From an uncultured Clostridia bacterium (GTDB lineage Bacteria; Bacillota; Clostridia; Oscillospirales; Ruminococcaceae): a DNA stretch of 64,000 bases. Where the stretch lies: positions 248,001 to 312,000 of the forward strand of contig CANQHA010000001.1 of assembly GCA_947623585.1 (NCBI GenBank), read 5' to 3'. The stretch's first letter is position 1. Each line of letters starts with the position of its first letter. The notes beneath the pieces are model-generated. The model did no database searches, was not told where the DNA came from, and worked only from the letters and a program-made list of their open reading frames with translations. Of the stretch, positions 50,719 through 60,024 are shown piece after piece. The position numbers were made by a program, and so were the translations under genes.

Positions 50719-51231
50719 TTGAAAAGAATACTTATTTTCATCGTCTGCGCAATGTCGCTTCTTTGCGGCTGCGCAAAAGCCCCCACCGACTCGGTGACGC
50801 TTCCGCCCTGCTTTTCGACCGAAACGGAGATAACCGTTGAGGACACCGCCTATGGCGCGATTCTCTCGCGGTATGCCGACGGATTCTGGAAGGTCGAGCT
50901 TCTGTCGCCCGCAGCCGTCAAGGGGCTTATTTTCACCGTGAACGGCGAGGAGACCGAGGTGGCGTTTCAGGGGCTGCGCTTTACCTTTGACACCGCGAGA
51001 TTTCCCGTCGGCTCGGTGGTTTCGGCGGCGATAAGCAAGCTGGACCGCCTTATCGCCTCGCCTATCGAGGTCATGAACGGCGAGGAGCAGTGCCTTGCGA
51101 CCGGCACCGTCGGCGGCGAGGGATATACTCTCACGCTGAGCCTCACGCACGTTCCGACAAAGCTCGAGCTTGCCGACAGCGGAATGACCGTCGTTTTCAA
51201 AACGTTCGACGTCGTTGAGTTTGAGGAGTGA
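50719..51231 (+). CDS. Small lipoprotein of unknown function
   Basis: 170 aa. Lipobox LLCGC (Cys about 16) after a short hydrophobic stretch, then a beta-rich domain (GFWKVELLSPAAVKGLIFTV, YTLTLSLTHVPTKLELADSG). No family recognised. TTG start at 50719, directly after the nnrD stop codon. Last gene of the long operon; the next 790 bp are hairpins and repeats. Confidence 0.75.
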   Translation: MKRILIFIVCAMSLLCGCAKAPTDSVTLPPCFSTETEITVEDTAYGAILSRYADGFWKVELLSPAAVKGLIFTVNGEETEVAFQGLRFTFDTARFPVGSVVSAAISKLDRLIASPIEVMNGEEQCLATGTVGGEGYTLTLSLTHVPTKLELADSGMTVVFKTFDVVEFEE

Positions 51232-51271
51232 GGAAGCGCCGCTCCGGGCGCAAGAATTAAAAGTTTTCGCT

Positions 51272-51435
51272 CAAGCCTTTTTCAAAAGGCTTGTGGGGGT
51301 TGAGGGGTGAAACCCCTCGCCGCTGCCCTTGGCAGCGGAAAAATTTACGGAGTGCGCTCCGCAAGGGGTGAATTAAAAAAACAATCCGGTGGATTGTTTT
51401 TTAAGAGGGGACGCCCTGCAAGAGAGGGCGTCCCC
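51272..51435. repeat. Chain of six consecutive hairpins
   Basis: In order: CAAGCCTTT/AAAAGGCTTG (51272-51293), GAGGGG/CCCCTC (51302-51318), CCGCTGCC/GGCAGCGG (51320-51338), GGAG/CTCC (51349-51360), AACAATCC/GGATTGTT with a following T-run (51380-51404), GGGGACGCCCT/AGGGCGTCCCC (51407-51435). The first with its flank is an inverted match to the end of R2. The fifth may terminate the long operon. Confidence 0.7.
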
Positions 51436-51437
51436 TA

Positions 51438-51890
51438 TTTGCCGAGCGACGAGCGAGGCAAACAAAAAGCACTCCGCCCGGTGGACAGTTTGTCATCTCC
51501 ATTTCGTGCGAAGGCGTAAGCCTTCGCAAAACGATGCCGCCAAAAACAATCTGTCCGCAGAAAGTACGCGCATCGTTGAGCCTTCGCAAAACGATGCCGC
51601 CAAAACCCACCTGCCCGCAGAAAGTGCGGGCATCGTTGAGACCTCGCCGGGGGTTCCCCTTTGCCGAGCGATGAGCGAGGTAAACAAAAAGCACTCCGCC
51701 CGGTGGACAGTTTGTCATCTCCATTTCGGGCGAAGGCGTAAGCCTTCGCAAAACGATGCCGGCAAAAACAATCTGCCCGCAGAAAGCGCGGGCATCGTTG
51801 AACCCTCGCCGGGGGTTCCCCATTTGCCGAGCGACGAGCGAGGCAAACAAAAACAACCCTCCTCAAAAAGTAGCGTGCATCGTTGAATCT
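51438..51890. repeat. Tandem array of repeat R3
   Basis: Unit 1 (51438-51659, with an internal duplication of about 60 bp), unit 2 (51660-51822) and a partial unit 3 (51823-51890). Each starts TTTGCCGAGCG and holds GGCGAAGGCGTAAGCCTTCG, AAACGATGCC, CCCGCAGAAAG and GGCATCGTTGA. A single relative is at 19885-20042. Repetitive open frames across it look spurious. Confidence 0.85.
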
Positions 51891-51972
51891 GCAAGAGAGG
51901 GCATCCCCTAAGCGTATTCCCAAAACATTCTCACTTGATCGCTCACGGAACGCTCCCGAGCGCCGATTCTCC

Positions 51973-52018
51973 AAAAAAACAAAAACTCCCTGCCTTTGAA
52001 AAAGCAGGGAGCGTTTTT
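51973..52018. terminator. Terminator of pnp
   Basis: CTCCCTGC/GCAGGGAG (51986-51993, 52004-52011). On the minus strand it is followed by a long T-rich run; a T-run on the plus side makes it usable in both directions. Confidence 0.85.
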
Positions 52019-52023
52019 TAATA

Positions 52024-54162
52024 TCAGTTGTTTGCGTTCTTTCTTGCCTGAAGGTCGATGAGCGCGTCCTTGCGGGAGAGGTTGATCCTTCCCTGATCGT
52101 CGATCTCGACGACCTTGACGACGATCTCGTCGCCTATCGAAACAACGTCCTCGACCTTTTCAACGCGGTGCATATCGAGCTTGGAGATGTGGACCATGCC
52201 GTCCATTCCGGGGACAATCTCGACAAATGCGCCGAAGTTCATAAGCCTTACAACCTTGCCGCGATAGATAGAACCGATCTCGGGGCCGTTCGCAATGGTG
52301 TTGACTATGCCGATGACGGCCTTTGCATTATCGGCGTTGAGACCGCTGACATATACCGCGCCGTCGTCCTCGACGTCGATCTTGACGTCAAAGTCGGCTT
52401 GCAGCTTCTGAATGACCTTGCCGCTCTTGCCGATAACGTCGCCGATCTTATCGACGGGAACGCGGGTGTTGAACATCTTGGGCGCCCATTTCGAGACCTC
52501 GGCGCGAGGCTCGGCGATGGCTTTCGCCATTATCTCGTCAAGAATATAGTCGCGGGCCTTGTGGGTCTTTGCAAAGGCCTCCTCGATTATCTCATAGGTG
52601 AGGCCGTCAACCTTGATATCGACCTGAATGGCGGTGATGCCCTTGTGAGTGCCGCCGACCTTGAAGTCCATGTCTCCGAAGAAATCTTCAAGACCCTGAA
52701 TATCTACCATTGTCTGGAAAGAACCGTCGTCGCGGGTGATAAGTCCGCAGGAGATCCCGGCGACGGGGGCTTTTATCGGAACGCCGGCGTCCATCAGCGC
52801 AAGGGTGGAGCCGCAAATCGAGCCCTGAGAGGTCGAACCGTTGGAGGAAAGGACCTCGGAAACGACCCTTATGGCATAGGGGAACTCGTCGGTAGAGGGA
52901 AGAACAGGAACGAGGGCTTTTTCGGCGAGGGCTCCGTGGCCTATCTCACGTCTGCCGGGGCCGCGTGAGGGCTTGGTCTCTCCGACGGAGTAGGACGGGA
53001 AGTTGTAGTGATGCATATATCTCTTTTCGGTCTCGTCGTCGATCCCGTCCAGCTTCTGAGCGTCGCTTACGGGGCCGAGGGTGACTATCGAAAGCACCTG
53101 AGTCTGACCTCTGGTGAAAAGTCCCGAGCCGTGAACTCTCGGCAAAACGCCGACCTCGGCGCTAAGCGGGCGAATCTGGTCGAGCTTTCTGCCGTCAACG
53201 CGCTTGCCCTCATAAAGCCAGTTGCGAACTATCTTCTTCTGGAGCTTATAGAGGCACTCGTCGATCATGGCGATCTTCTCGGGATACTGCTCGTCGAACC
53301 TTTCATGAACGGCCTCGACGATGGGCGCAAGCCTTGCGTCGCGAACGTTTTTGTCATCGACGTCGAGGGCTTCCTTGACGTTCTCGGCGACCATTTCCTC
53401 AATGGCGTCGAAGAGATCGTGATCGACCTCCATCGACTCGAAATCAAACTTGGGCTTGCCGATCTCGGCGGTGATGTCGTTGATAAAGGCGATCATCTTC
53501 TTGATCTCGGCGTGGCCCTTCTTTATCGCTTCGAGCATCAGATCGTCCGGCACCTCGTCGGCTCCGGCCTCGATCATTACTATCTTGTCCATGGTTCCGG
53601 CGACGGTGAGGTTGAGGTGATTCTCGGCTCTCTGAGCCTGAGTCGGGTTTAAGACTATCTCGCCGTCAACAAGTCCGACGCTTATGCCGGCGATAGGGCC
53701 CGCCCACGGGATATCCGAGATCGAGATCGCGACTGAGGTTCCGAGCATACCCGCTATCTCGGGCGAGCAGTCGGGGTCTACCGACAAAACGGTCATGACG
53801 ACGGAAACGTCGTTTCTCATGTCCTTCGGGAAGAGAGGACGGATAGGACGGTCTACCATTCTCGAGGTGAGTATAGCCTTGTCCGAAGGCTTGCCCTCGC
53901 GCTTGGTGAACGAGCCGGGAATCTTTCCGACCGAGTAGAGCTTCTCCTCATAATCGACGGAAAGCGGGAAGAAATCGACTCCCTCCCTCGGCTTTGTGGA
54001 AGCGGTGACGTTGCACATAACGGTGGTCTCGCCGTAGCGGACCCAGCACGAGCCGTTTGAAAGCTCGCAGGTCTTGCCCGTTTCAACGATCAAAGGTCTT
54101 CCCGCAAAGGTGGTTTCAAATTTTCTGTACCTGTCAAACTGCTTGATTTCTGACATTGCCAT
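52024..54162 (-). CDS. pnp: Polynucleotide phosphorylase
   Basis: 712 aa. Two RNase PH domains (residues about 10-230 and 320-540; second one with RGQTQVLSIVTLG, SRGPGRREIGHGALAEKAL, SNGSTSQGSICG). A KH domain (KIGDVIGKSGKVIQKLQ) and S1 domain (GSIYRGKVVRLMNFGAFVEI) complete the RNA-degrading enzyme. ATG at 54162 after AGGAGG; a longer in-frame reading to 54249 lacks a ribosome site. Downstream of rpsO as in most bacteria. Confidence 0.97.
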   Translation of the reverse strand: MAMSEIKQFDRYRKFETTFAGRPLIVETGKTCELSNGSCWVRYGETTVMCNVTASTKPREGVDFFPLSVDYEEKLYSVGKIPGSFTKREGKPSDKAILTSRMVDRPIRPLFPKDMRNDVSVVMTVLSVDPDCSPEIAGMLGTSVAISISDIPWAGPIAGISVGLVDGEIVLNPTQAQRAENHLNLTVAGTMDKIVMIEAGADEVPDDLMLEAIKKGHAEIKKMIAFINDITAEIGKPKFDFESMEVDHDLFDAIEEMVAENVKEALDVDDKNVRDARLAPIVEAVHERFDEQYPEKIAMIDECLYKLQKKIVRNWLYEGKRVDGRKLDQIRPLSAEVGVLPRVHGSGLFTRGQTQVLSIVTLGPVSDAQKLDGIDDETEKRYMHHYNFPSYSVGETKPSRGPGRREIGHGALAEKALVPVLPSTDEFPYAIRVVSEVLSSNGSTSQGSICGSTLALMDAGVPIKAPVAGISCGLITRDDGSFQTMVDIQGLEDFFGDMDFKVGGTHKGITAIQVDIKVDGLTYEIIEEAFAKTHKARDYILDEIMAKAIAEPRAEVSKWAPKMFNTRVPVDKIGDVIGKSGKVIQKLQADFDVKIDVEDDGAVYVSGLNADNAKAVIGIVNTIANGPEIGSIYRGKVVRLMNFGAFVEIVPGMDGMVHISKLDMHRVEKVEDVVSIGDEIVVKVVEIDDQGRINLSRKDALIDLQARKNANN

Positions 54163-54296
54163 AGTTTTTTCCTCCTTAGATTTAAAACGTTTCGTACTTT
54201 CAAGCAGCGTTTTAGCAATAAATTCGGCTGCCGAACCTCGGCGGCTCAACTTATTACTAAAAAACGGTGCCCGAAAATACTTCGCGAAGCTATATC

Positions 54297-54327
54297 AAAA
54301 GGCAGACGCCGACGCCTCTGCCTTTTT
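54297..54327 (-). terminator. Terminator between rpsO and pnp
   Basis: Read on the minus strand, AAAAGGCAGAGGCG pairs with CGTCTGCCTTTT, followed by GAT. It would allow partial read-through into pnp. Confidence 0.7.
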
Positions 54328-54336
54328 GATGCAGTC

Positions 54337-54603
54337 TTACTTTCTGAGGCCGAGCTTTTCAACAATAGCTCTGTAACGCTCGATATCGGTGCGCATGAGA
54401 TAGTTGAGAAGGTTACGCCTGCGTCCGACCATTTTCAGAAGTCCTCTTCTTGAATGGTGGTCGTTCTTGTGGATCTTGAGGTGCTCGGTGAGATCGGCTA
54501 TTCTCTTTGAGAGAATTGCGATCTGGACTTCGGGAGAACCGGTGTCGTTCTCGGTAAGTCTGTTGGCCTCAATGATAGCGGTCTTTTCTTCTTTGAGAAG
54601 CAT
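54337..54603 (-). CDS. rpsO: 30S ribosomal protein S15
   Basis: 88 aa, full length. [22 protein letters not shown] and [22 protein letters not shown] are the four-helix S15 signatures that bind 16S rRNA. ATG after AAAGGGG. Its leader (54604-54740) has pairing segments but no motif I can name. Confidence 0.98.
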   Translation of the reverse strand: MLLKEEKTAIIEANRLTENDTGSPEVQIAILSKRIADLTEHLKIHKNDHHSRRGLLKMVGRRRNLLNYLMRTDIERYRAIVEKLGLRK

Positions 54604-54758
54604 TTTCTGTACCCCTTTCCGATAAATTTATTCCGTCAAACATAGGCCGCGGAGGGTAAAATTCCGCTTTGCGGCATGACCCGCGGTCAGCGTATGCGGT
54701 AAGGCTCAATCGAGCCTCGACTATTCTATCACAGATTTTCTGATTTGTAAAGCCCTTT

Positions 54759-55613
54759 TTAATAATTTTTTGCCAATTTCGCCGCGGTAAGGGTGTTTTT
54801 CATGAGCATTGCGATCGTCATCGGCCCGACGCCGCCCGGAACGGGGGTTATGAAGCCCGCTTTTTCGGATACCGCAGAAAAATCAACGTCGCCGCACAGC
54901 TTGCCGTTTTCGTCGCGGTTCATGCCGACGTCGATCACCACTGCGCCCTCTTTCACCATGTCGGCGGTTATCAGCTTGGGCTTTCCGACCGCCGCGACAA
55001 GTATATCGGCCTCACGGCACTCGGCGGCGAGGTCTTTGGTTTTTGAATGGCAGATCGTGACGGTTCCGTTCTCGTGCAAAAGAAGCATTGCCATGGGCTT
55101 GCCGACTATGTTTGAACGCCCGACGACCACGCACTTTTTGCCGGCGACGGATATCCCCGCCGACCGGATAAGCTCCATGACGCCCGCGGGGGTGCAGGGC
55201 AAAAAGTCATAGTCGCCTATCATTATTTTTCCGACGTTTGCGGGGTGAAACGCGTCAACGTCCTTTTTCGGAGATATCGCGCCGATCACCGCGCGCTCGT
55301 CGATGTGCTTCGGCAGAGGAAGCTGGCACAAAATTCCGTGCACCGAGGGGTCGGCGTTCAGCTTTTCGATAAGCCCGATGAGATCGGCCTGAGAGGTCTC
55401 GGCGGGAAGGATATGCTCAAACGAATTGAAGCCGACCTCAAGGCAGGCCTTTTTCTTGTTGCCGACATAGATCTTTGAAGCCGGATCGTCTCCGACCAAA
55501 ATCACCGCAAGCCCCGGCACCGTGCCGGTTTTTTGAATGAAATCGGCGGTCTCGGCCTTTACCTCGCCGCGAACCCGCAGCGATATCTCTTTTCCGTTAA
55601 TCAGATTCGCCAT
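54759..55613 (-). CDS. folD: Bifunctional methylenetetrahydrofolate dehydrogenase/cyclohydrolase
   Basis: 284 aa. Catalytic [14 protein letters not shown] (Lys and Tyr), [22 protein letters not shown], Rossmann [11 protein letters not shown] and the ending [15 protein letters not shown]. Converts methylene- to formyl-tetrahydrofolate. ATG at 55613 follows GAGG inside the 3' end of lgt, giving a 17-nt overlap. Confidence 0.96.
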   Translation of the reverse strand: MANLINGKEISLRVRGEVKAETADFIQKTGTVPGLAVILVGDDPASKIYVGNKKKACLEVGFNSFEHILPAETSQADLIGLIEKLNADPSVHGILCQLPLPKHIDERAVIGAISPKKDVDAFHPANVGKIMIGDYDFLPCTPAGVMELIRSAGISVAGKKCVVVGRSNIVGKPMAMLLLHENGTVTICHSKTKDLAAECREADILVAAVGKPKLITADMVKEGAVVIDVGMNRDENGKLCGDVDFSAVSEKAGFITPVPGGVGPMTIAMLMKNTLTAAKLAKNY

Positions 55614-56790
55614 TTTCAGCCTCCGCGTTGTCGTCGCCCGCTTCTTCAAGGGGCGTATCCTCCGATGTTTCGTCCGAATTCTCCTCGGGAGCAGCTTCGG
55701 TACCGTCGGTCGTCTCGTCCTCGTCGGCGTCCTCGGCAAGAATGTGAACGTTAAGCTCGCCGTCGGCGTTTTCACGGCGGTTGCGCTTTGCCTGAATCTC
55801 GTCTTCGTTCAGCTTGAGGAGCCGCATTGATTCCTCGGTCTCATAATAGAACGTATAGCCGTGCTTTCGCACCGAGATGTAGTTGAACGTCCAGATGACT
55901 ATTGAGAAGATGACGCAGGTGCCCGCGACAACCTGTGAGACCTTGAGCGGGGTGCCGGGAATGTAAAGGCTGTCGGTCCTGAGCGCTTCTATCCAGAATC
56001 TTCCGGCGCCGTACCAGCCGATGTATAAAAGGAATATCTCGCCGTCGAACTTGCGGAAATAAAGCGAATATATGTGAAGGACTATGAACCCGACAATGCA
56101 CCACAGCGACTCGTAGAAGAAGCAGGGGTGAGCGACCATTTCTCGTGCCTGATTCGTTATAACGCTGACGTTATCGGGGTTGTAGAAGAAGTAGAGATCG
56201 TCGATAATCGAGCTGCTCGTCATTCCCCAAGGAAGCGTGGTCTTTGCTCCGAAGCACTCCTGATTGAAGAAGTTGCCCCATCTGCCGAGGCACTGACCGA
56301 TTAGAAGCCCTAAGCCCATCAGGTCGAGCATCGGAGGGATCTTGACCTTTCTTATCATCGCAACGACGCCGCCGAAAATCAGCGCTCCGATGACGCCGCC
56401 ATAGATCGCAAGCCCGCCGTCTCGTATGCTTAAAACCGAGCGTATGCTCAAACCGCCCTCGTCGGTTAAATAGCGCGGCATATTGAATACGACGTAATAT
56501 GCCCTCGCACCGATTATTCCTCCGACAAGGCCGCACAAAACAACGTCCATGACCCGGTTTGAGTCGAGCCCGAAGCTCTTGGTGCGGGAGTTTGCATAAA
56601 TCACCGCAAGAAGCATTCCGAAAGCGATGAGAAAACCGTACCAGTAGATCTCGAGCCGCTCGCCGTTGAACCACGGTATCGTGAAGAAAACATTGTCGAT
56701 TTTGATTCCGTTGGGGAACAGCCAGTCGCAGAACGGGAAATATATAACGTTCGGCGTGTCCATTACCTGACGCACAAATTCAATAGTCAT
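55597..56790 (-). CDS. lgt: Prolipoprotein diacylglyceryl transferase with long acidic tail
   Basis: 397 aa. Seven membrane segments in residues 40-300. Family blocks are [37 protein letters not shown] (about 165-185) and [10 protein letters not shown]. It adds diacylglycerol to lipobox cysteines, so it serves the lipoproteins in this window. Residues about 330-397 are a low-complexity acidic tail (Glu, Asp, Thr), about 70-100 aa beyond the usual length. Operon ymfF-ymfH-lgt-folD. Confidence 0.95.
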   Translation of the reverse strand: MTIEFVRQVMDTPNVIYFPFCDWLFPNGIKIDNVFFTIPWFNGERLEIYWYGFLIAFGMLLAVIYANSRTKSFGLDSNRVMDVVLCGLVGGIIGARAYYVVFNMPRYLTDEGGLSIRSVLSIRDGGLAIYGGVIGALIFGGVVAMIRKVKIPPMLDLMGLGLLIGQCLGRWGNFFNQECFGAKTTLPWGMTSSSIIDDLYFFYNPDNVSVITNQAREMVAHPCFFYESLWCIVGFIVLHIYSLYFRKFDGEIFLLYIGWYGAGRFWIEALRTDSLYIPGTPLKVSQVVAGTCVIFSIVIWTFNYISVRKHGYTFYYETEESMRLLKLNEDEIQAKRNRRENADGELNVHILAEDADEDETTDGTEAAPEENSDETSEDTPLEEAGDDNAEAENGESD

Positions 56791-56791
56791 T

Positions 56792-58090
56792 TTAACTCTC
56801 CTTTTGTCTGTCGTTCGGCATTATTATCGAAATTGCGCTGCGCGAGGGATCTAACAGCCGATCGAGCCGCGACGCAACGTCATCAAATTCAAGCCCCGCA
56901 AGCACATCGACGGGGTCGAATGCTCCGAAGCCCGCCATGTGCGAGCGTATCATCTGCTCGGCGACCTCGGAAACGTCGTTGAAAATCCGTATCTGCGCGC
57001 CGTAGCTGCTGCGCTTGAACTCCTCGAATTCCTCGCGGGAAAGCCCCTCGCGGCGGGCGCGCTCGATCTCAAGATTCATCAGCCTGTAAACCTCGTCGGG
57101 GTCGGGCGATTCGCCTGTCGCCGAGTTCATGAAATAGCCCTCGCCGTCGTCGGTCTCGGTCTCAAAGCTCTGATTTATCAGACCCGATGCGGAGTTTTTC
57201 TTGAAAAATTCCGAGGTCTGGCCGAAAAGCGTGCTCATCAAAAACGCCGAGGCGTATTCGTTTTTGAGCATCTCTTTTCCCGAGCAGGGCTCGCACTTAT
57301 AACCTATCGCGAAAAGCGGCACGCCGACGGTCATTTTAACTTCGATGCGCTTTTTTGCGGGCTCGGGCGGCTCGTCGGGCAAAACCGAGATAAGTCCGTT
57401 GTCTTTTGACGGCGCGAGCATTTCGTCTGCTATTCGCAAAACATCGTCAACGCGGCAGTTTCCGGCAACGCTCAGAACCATGTTGTTTAAGTTATAAAAC
57501 GTATTGTAGCAGCGATATAAAAGCTCGGCGTCGATCCTTTTTATCGACTCGACCGTGCCGGGAATGTCAATTCTCACCGGGTGATTTTTGTATACGGCTT
57601 TCAGAAGCTCAAAGAACACCCTGCGGTAAGGGTTTTCCTCGCACATCTTTATCTCCTGCCCGATGATCCCCTGCTCGCTGTCAACGCTCTCTTGGGTGAA
57701 ATAAGGCTTTTGAACGAAATCGAGGAGGATCCTTAAAGATTCCTCGAAATTGTCGGTGCAGTCAAAATAATATTCGGTGCGGTTGAAGGTGGTATAAGCG
57801 TTTGCCGAGGCGCCGGTCTTTGCAAAAAGATCGTATGCCTGACAGTCCTCGTTTTCAAACAGCTTGTGCTCCAAAAAGTGCGCGATACCGTCGGGCACGG
57901 TGATAAAATCGCTGTCCTCCGAGGTTTTGAAAACGGCGTCCATCGAGCCGTATTTTGTGCCGAACATCGCGCTGGTTCCGCAAAAGCCCGGAAGCTCCAT
58001 TACATATACCGTCAGCCCCGACGGGTGCTTTATGCGGTAATAGCTTTCGCCGGCGCGCTCGTTTTTTATCAGAATTTTTTCGTGGTTCAC
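56792..58090 (-). CDS. ymfH: M16 family peptidase YmfH-type (active partner)
   Basis: 432 aa. The inverted zinc motif HFLEH (about residue 70) with the distal Glu (SVDSEQGIIGQEIKM) is intact, so this is the catalytic member of the pair. In Bacillus subtilis ymfH/ymfF lie in one locus and are linked to elongation factor P modification. GTG at 58090 overlaps the ymfF stop codon by 4 nt and is 7 nt after GGAG. Confidence 0.88.
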   Translation of the reverse strand: MNHEKILIKNERAGESYYRIKHPSGLTVYVMELPGFCGTSAMFGTKYGSMDAVFKTSEDSDFITVPDGIAHFLEHKLFENEDCQAYDLFAKTGASANAYTTFNRTEYYFDCTDNFEESLRILLDFVQKPYFTQESVDSEQGIIGQEIKMCEENPYRRVFFELLKAVYKNHPVRIDIPGTVESIKRIDAELLYRCYNTFYNLNNMVLSVAGNCRVDDVLRIADEMLAPSKDNGLISVLPDEPPEPAKKRIEVKMTVGVPLFAIGYKCEPCSGKEMLKNEYASAFLMSTLFGQTSEFFKKNSASGLINQSFETETDDGEGYFMNSATGESPDPDEVYRLMNLEIERARREGLSREEFEEFKRSSYGAQIRIFNDVSEVAEQMIRSHMAGFGAFDPVDVLAGLEFDDVASRLDRLLDPSRSAISIIMPNDRQKES

Positions 58091-59379
58091 TTGGCATCTC
58101 CGTTTCCGCCGACGGCGTTTTTAAGAACAAAAACCGTGTCCTCTCTTAAAGAAGCCGCCGCTGCGATCACCTCGTCGCGGGTGACATTTTCTATATCCTC
58201 GATACGCTCCTCGGGCCTCAGATTTGTACCCTTTATCGCCTGAAGATAATACCAGTCGCCGATTTTTCCGGCCTTGTCATAAACAGAGCGGAAATCGTTT
58301 ATTATCCCGCGCTTGATATCGGAAAGCTCTTCGTCGCTAAACTCTCCCCGAGAAACGGCGCCGAGCTGAGAAAGTATCTCCTCCCTTGCGCGATCGACGT
58401 TTTCGGAATCTACCCCGCAGATGACCGTTACCGCGCCTTTTGCCTCGGAATAAACGGCATAGCAGTAATAGCAGAGGCTCAGCTTCTGGCGGACGTTCAG
58501 AAACAGCTTTGATATCGGCGAATCGGCATAAAGCGAGTTGAAAACGGTCATGGCGGCGCTTTTGTCAAAATCGGTCTTGAACACCATGACGAGGTTTGCC
58601 TGCAAAACGTCGAGGCAAAGCTGTTTATATTCGGGCGAGGGCTTGAGCGGGCTTTTTGCAAAGTATTCGGGCGAGCCGGAATAGCTTCGATTCTCCGAAA
58701 ATCTTTTTGCAAAGGCCGAGGCGATTTTTTCGTGGTCTTCGCCTCCCCCGCTGAGGGTCATCTCTATCCTTGCGGTTTTAAGAAGCTCTTTATAGACCTC
58801 GTAAGCCCGAACGGGGTTCGCCTTTTCAACGTCGTCCCTCGAGCCGTAATATCTTCCCGCAGAGGTCTCTCCGCGATAAGCCGTTTCGGCGGCAAGGCTT
58901 ACGGCGTATGAAGCCTTGTCGTTTATCTCGGAATCTATCGCGCTGAGAAGATTTAATCTGCAAATGTCAAACTCTGCGCTCTCAAAGCCGCCGTCCTTCA
59001 AAGAGGGACTGAAAATGCAGTCGGAGAGGATCTTTACCGCCTCGTCGGAGATTTTTTCGCCGTTAAGAGAAAAGCGGTCGCAAAGATACAGAACCGACAC
59101 CGAAAGCTCGAAAATGCCTCCGCGGTGGCGGCAGTAAGCGCCGGTCCACGAGCCGTAAAGCGAGTTGAGCTTTCGGGCCAAAGATGCGCTGTCGGGATAA
59201 TTTGAGTTGGTCGAGGCCAACATCTGAGGTATCAGCGCGTAGTAGGCCGCAAGGTCTTTTCGGTATTCGGTCAGAAATCTGACGGTTATAATGTCGCTTT
59301 TGAACTTGGGGTCAAAAACGCAGGTCGCATAAATTCCGGCTCCGAGATCGAGCCGCTTGCCGTTTAATTCCAAAATCAT
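58087..59379 (-). CDS. ymfF: M16 family protein YmfF-type (inactive partner)
   Basis: 430 aa, same two-lobed fold as its neighbour but with no HxxEH motif: the equivalent region reads YALIPQMLASTNSNYPD. Pairing of one active and one inactive M16 subunit is typical. ATG at 59379 after AAAGGG; a GTG at 59382 overlaps it. First gene of ymfF-ymfH-lgt-folD. Confidence 0.87.
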   Translation of the reverse strand: MILELNGKRLDLGAGIYATCVFDPKFKSDIITVRFLTEYRKDLAAYYALIPQMLASTNSNYPDSASLARKLNSLYGSWTGAYCRHRGGIFELSVSVLYLCDRFSLNGEKISDEAVKILSDCIFSPSLKDGGFESAEFDICRLNLLSAIDSEINDKASYAVSLAAETAYRGETSAGRYYGSRDDVEKANPVRAYEVYKELLKTARIEMTLSGGGEDHEKIASAFAKRFSENRSYSGSPEYFAKSPLKPSPEYKQLCLDVLQANLVMVFKTDFDKSAAMTVFNSLYADSPISKLFLNVRQKLSLCYYCYAVYSEAKGAVTVICGVDSENVDRAREEILSQLGAVSRGEFSDEELSDIKRGIINDFRSVYDKAGKIGDWYYLQAIKGTNLRPEERIEDIENVTRDEVIAAAASLREDTVFVLKNAVGGNGDAK

Positions 59380-59414
59380 CACCCTTTAAAATTCCAGCAA
59401 ATACAGCTTTCATT

Positions 59415-59443
59415 ATTTTACCACAACGGCGAGATTTATGCAA
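59415..59443 (-). promoter_or_regulatory. Promoter of ymfF-ymfH-lgt-folD
   Basis: Minus-strand TTGCAT (59443-59438), 17-nt spacer, TAAAAT (59420-59415). Confidence 0.65.
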
Positions 59444-59449
59444 GCGGTT

Positions 59450-59486
59450 TTGCAAAAGAAATCCGCCCCCGATGAAAAAGGGCGGA
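59450..59486 (-). terminator. Terminator of abrB
   Basis: TCCGCCC/GGGCGGA (59486-59480 and 59468-59462 on the minus strand), followed by TTTCTTTTG. Confidence 0.6.
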
Positions 59487-59544
59487 AGATTTTATGAATA
59501 TGTAAATTCGGCCGGGCATATCTTTTAATGTCCGAAGCCGGTCC

Positions 59545-59787
59545 TCAAAGCTGCTTCAGCTTGTCGAGGCAATTTCTGCAAACAATTTTTGCGTCAAAGC
59601 GAACGACGTTCTCACTGTCTCCGCAGAAAACGCAGGAGTCAGTGTATTTTTTGAGAATAATGCTGTCGCCCTCGGTGAAAATCTCTATCGGATCCTTCTC
59701 CTTGATATCCATGATTTTCCTCAACTCCATGGGGACTACTATCCGTCCCAGTTCATCTACTTTTCTTACAATACCGGTAGATTTCAT
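59545..59787 (-). CDS. abrB: AbrB-family transition-state regulator with zinc-ribbon tail
   Basis: 80 aa. The swapped-hairpin DNA-binding domain reads MKSTGIVRKVDELGRIVVPM through DPIEIFTEGDSIILKKY. The tail has two CxxC pairs (CVFCGDSENVV, CRNCLDKL), a form common in clostridial AbrB relatives. AbrB proteins repress stationary-phase and sporulation genes. Divergent from spmA/spmB. Confidence 0.93.
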   Translation of the reverse strand: MKSTGIVRKVDELGRIVVPMELRKIMDIKEKDPIEIFTEGDSIILKKYTDSCVFCGDSENVVRFDAKIVCRNCLDKLKQL

Positions 59788-59957
59788 GATGTCCTCCTTT
59801 GATAAATCGTGATGTGTTCTTTTCTCGGCTTCCTAAAGCCGTGCCGGAAATTTTCCTCTTAATTCTCTTTCCGGAATTGCCGCGGGTGGAAAACTAAAAT
59901 AGTCGCTTCTCCTACTTTGTAATTCCACGCCTTCACCTCACTTGTTTATTTTTCGAC

Positions 59958-59986
59958 ATATTACCATACTTTCCTTGTTTTGTCAA
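59958..59986 (-). promoter_or_regulatory. Promoter of abrB
   Basis: Minus-strand TTGACA (59986-59981), 17-nt spacer, TAATAT (59963-59958). A leader of about 170 nt separates it from the start codon. Confidence 0.7.
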
Positions 59987-60024
59987 TCGTAATTTTTACT
60001 AAAAATCGCCGAAAAGGTATCAAA

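Noticed and set aside
51389..51974. Overlapping repetitive open frames across the R3 array on both strands
   Set aside because: They follow from tandem DNA repeats without stops; peptides are low-complexity repeats with no start signal. Such frames are often annotated as proteins in related genomes but lack evidence.
55614..55775. N-terminal extension of folD
   Set aside because: It lies within the acidic tail of lgt in another frame; the start at 55613 gives the standard FolD N-terminus.
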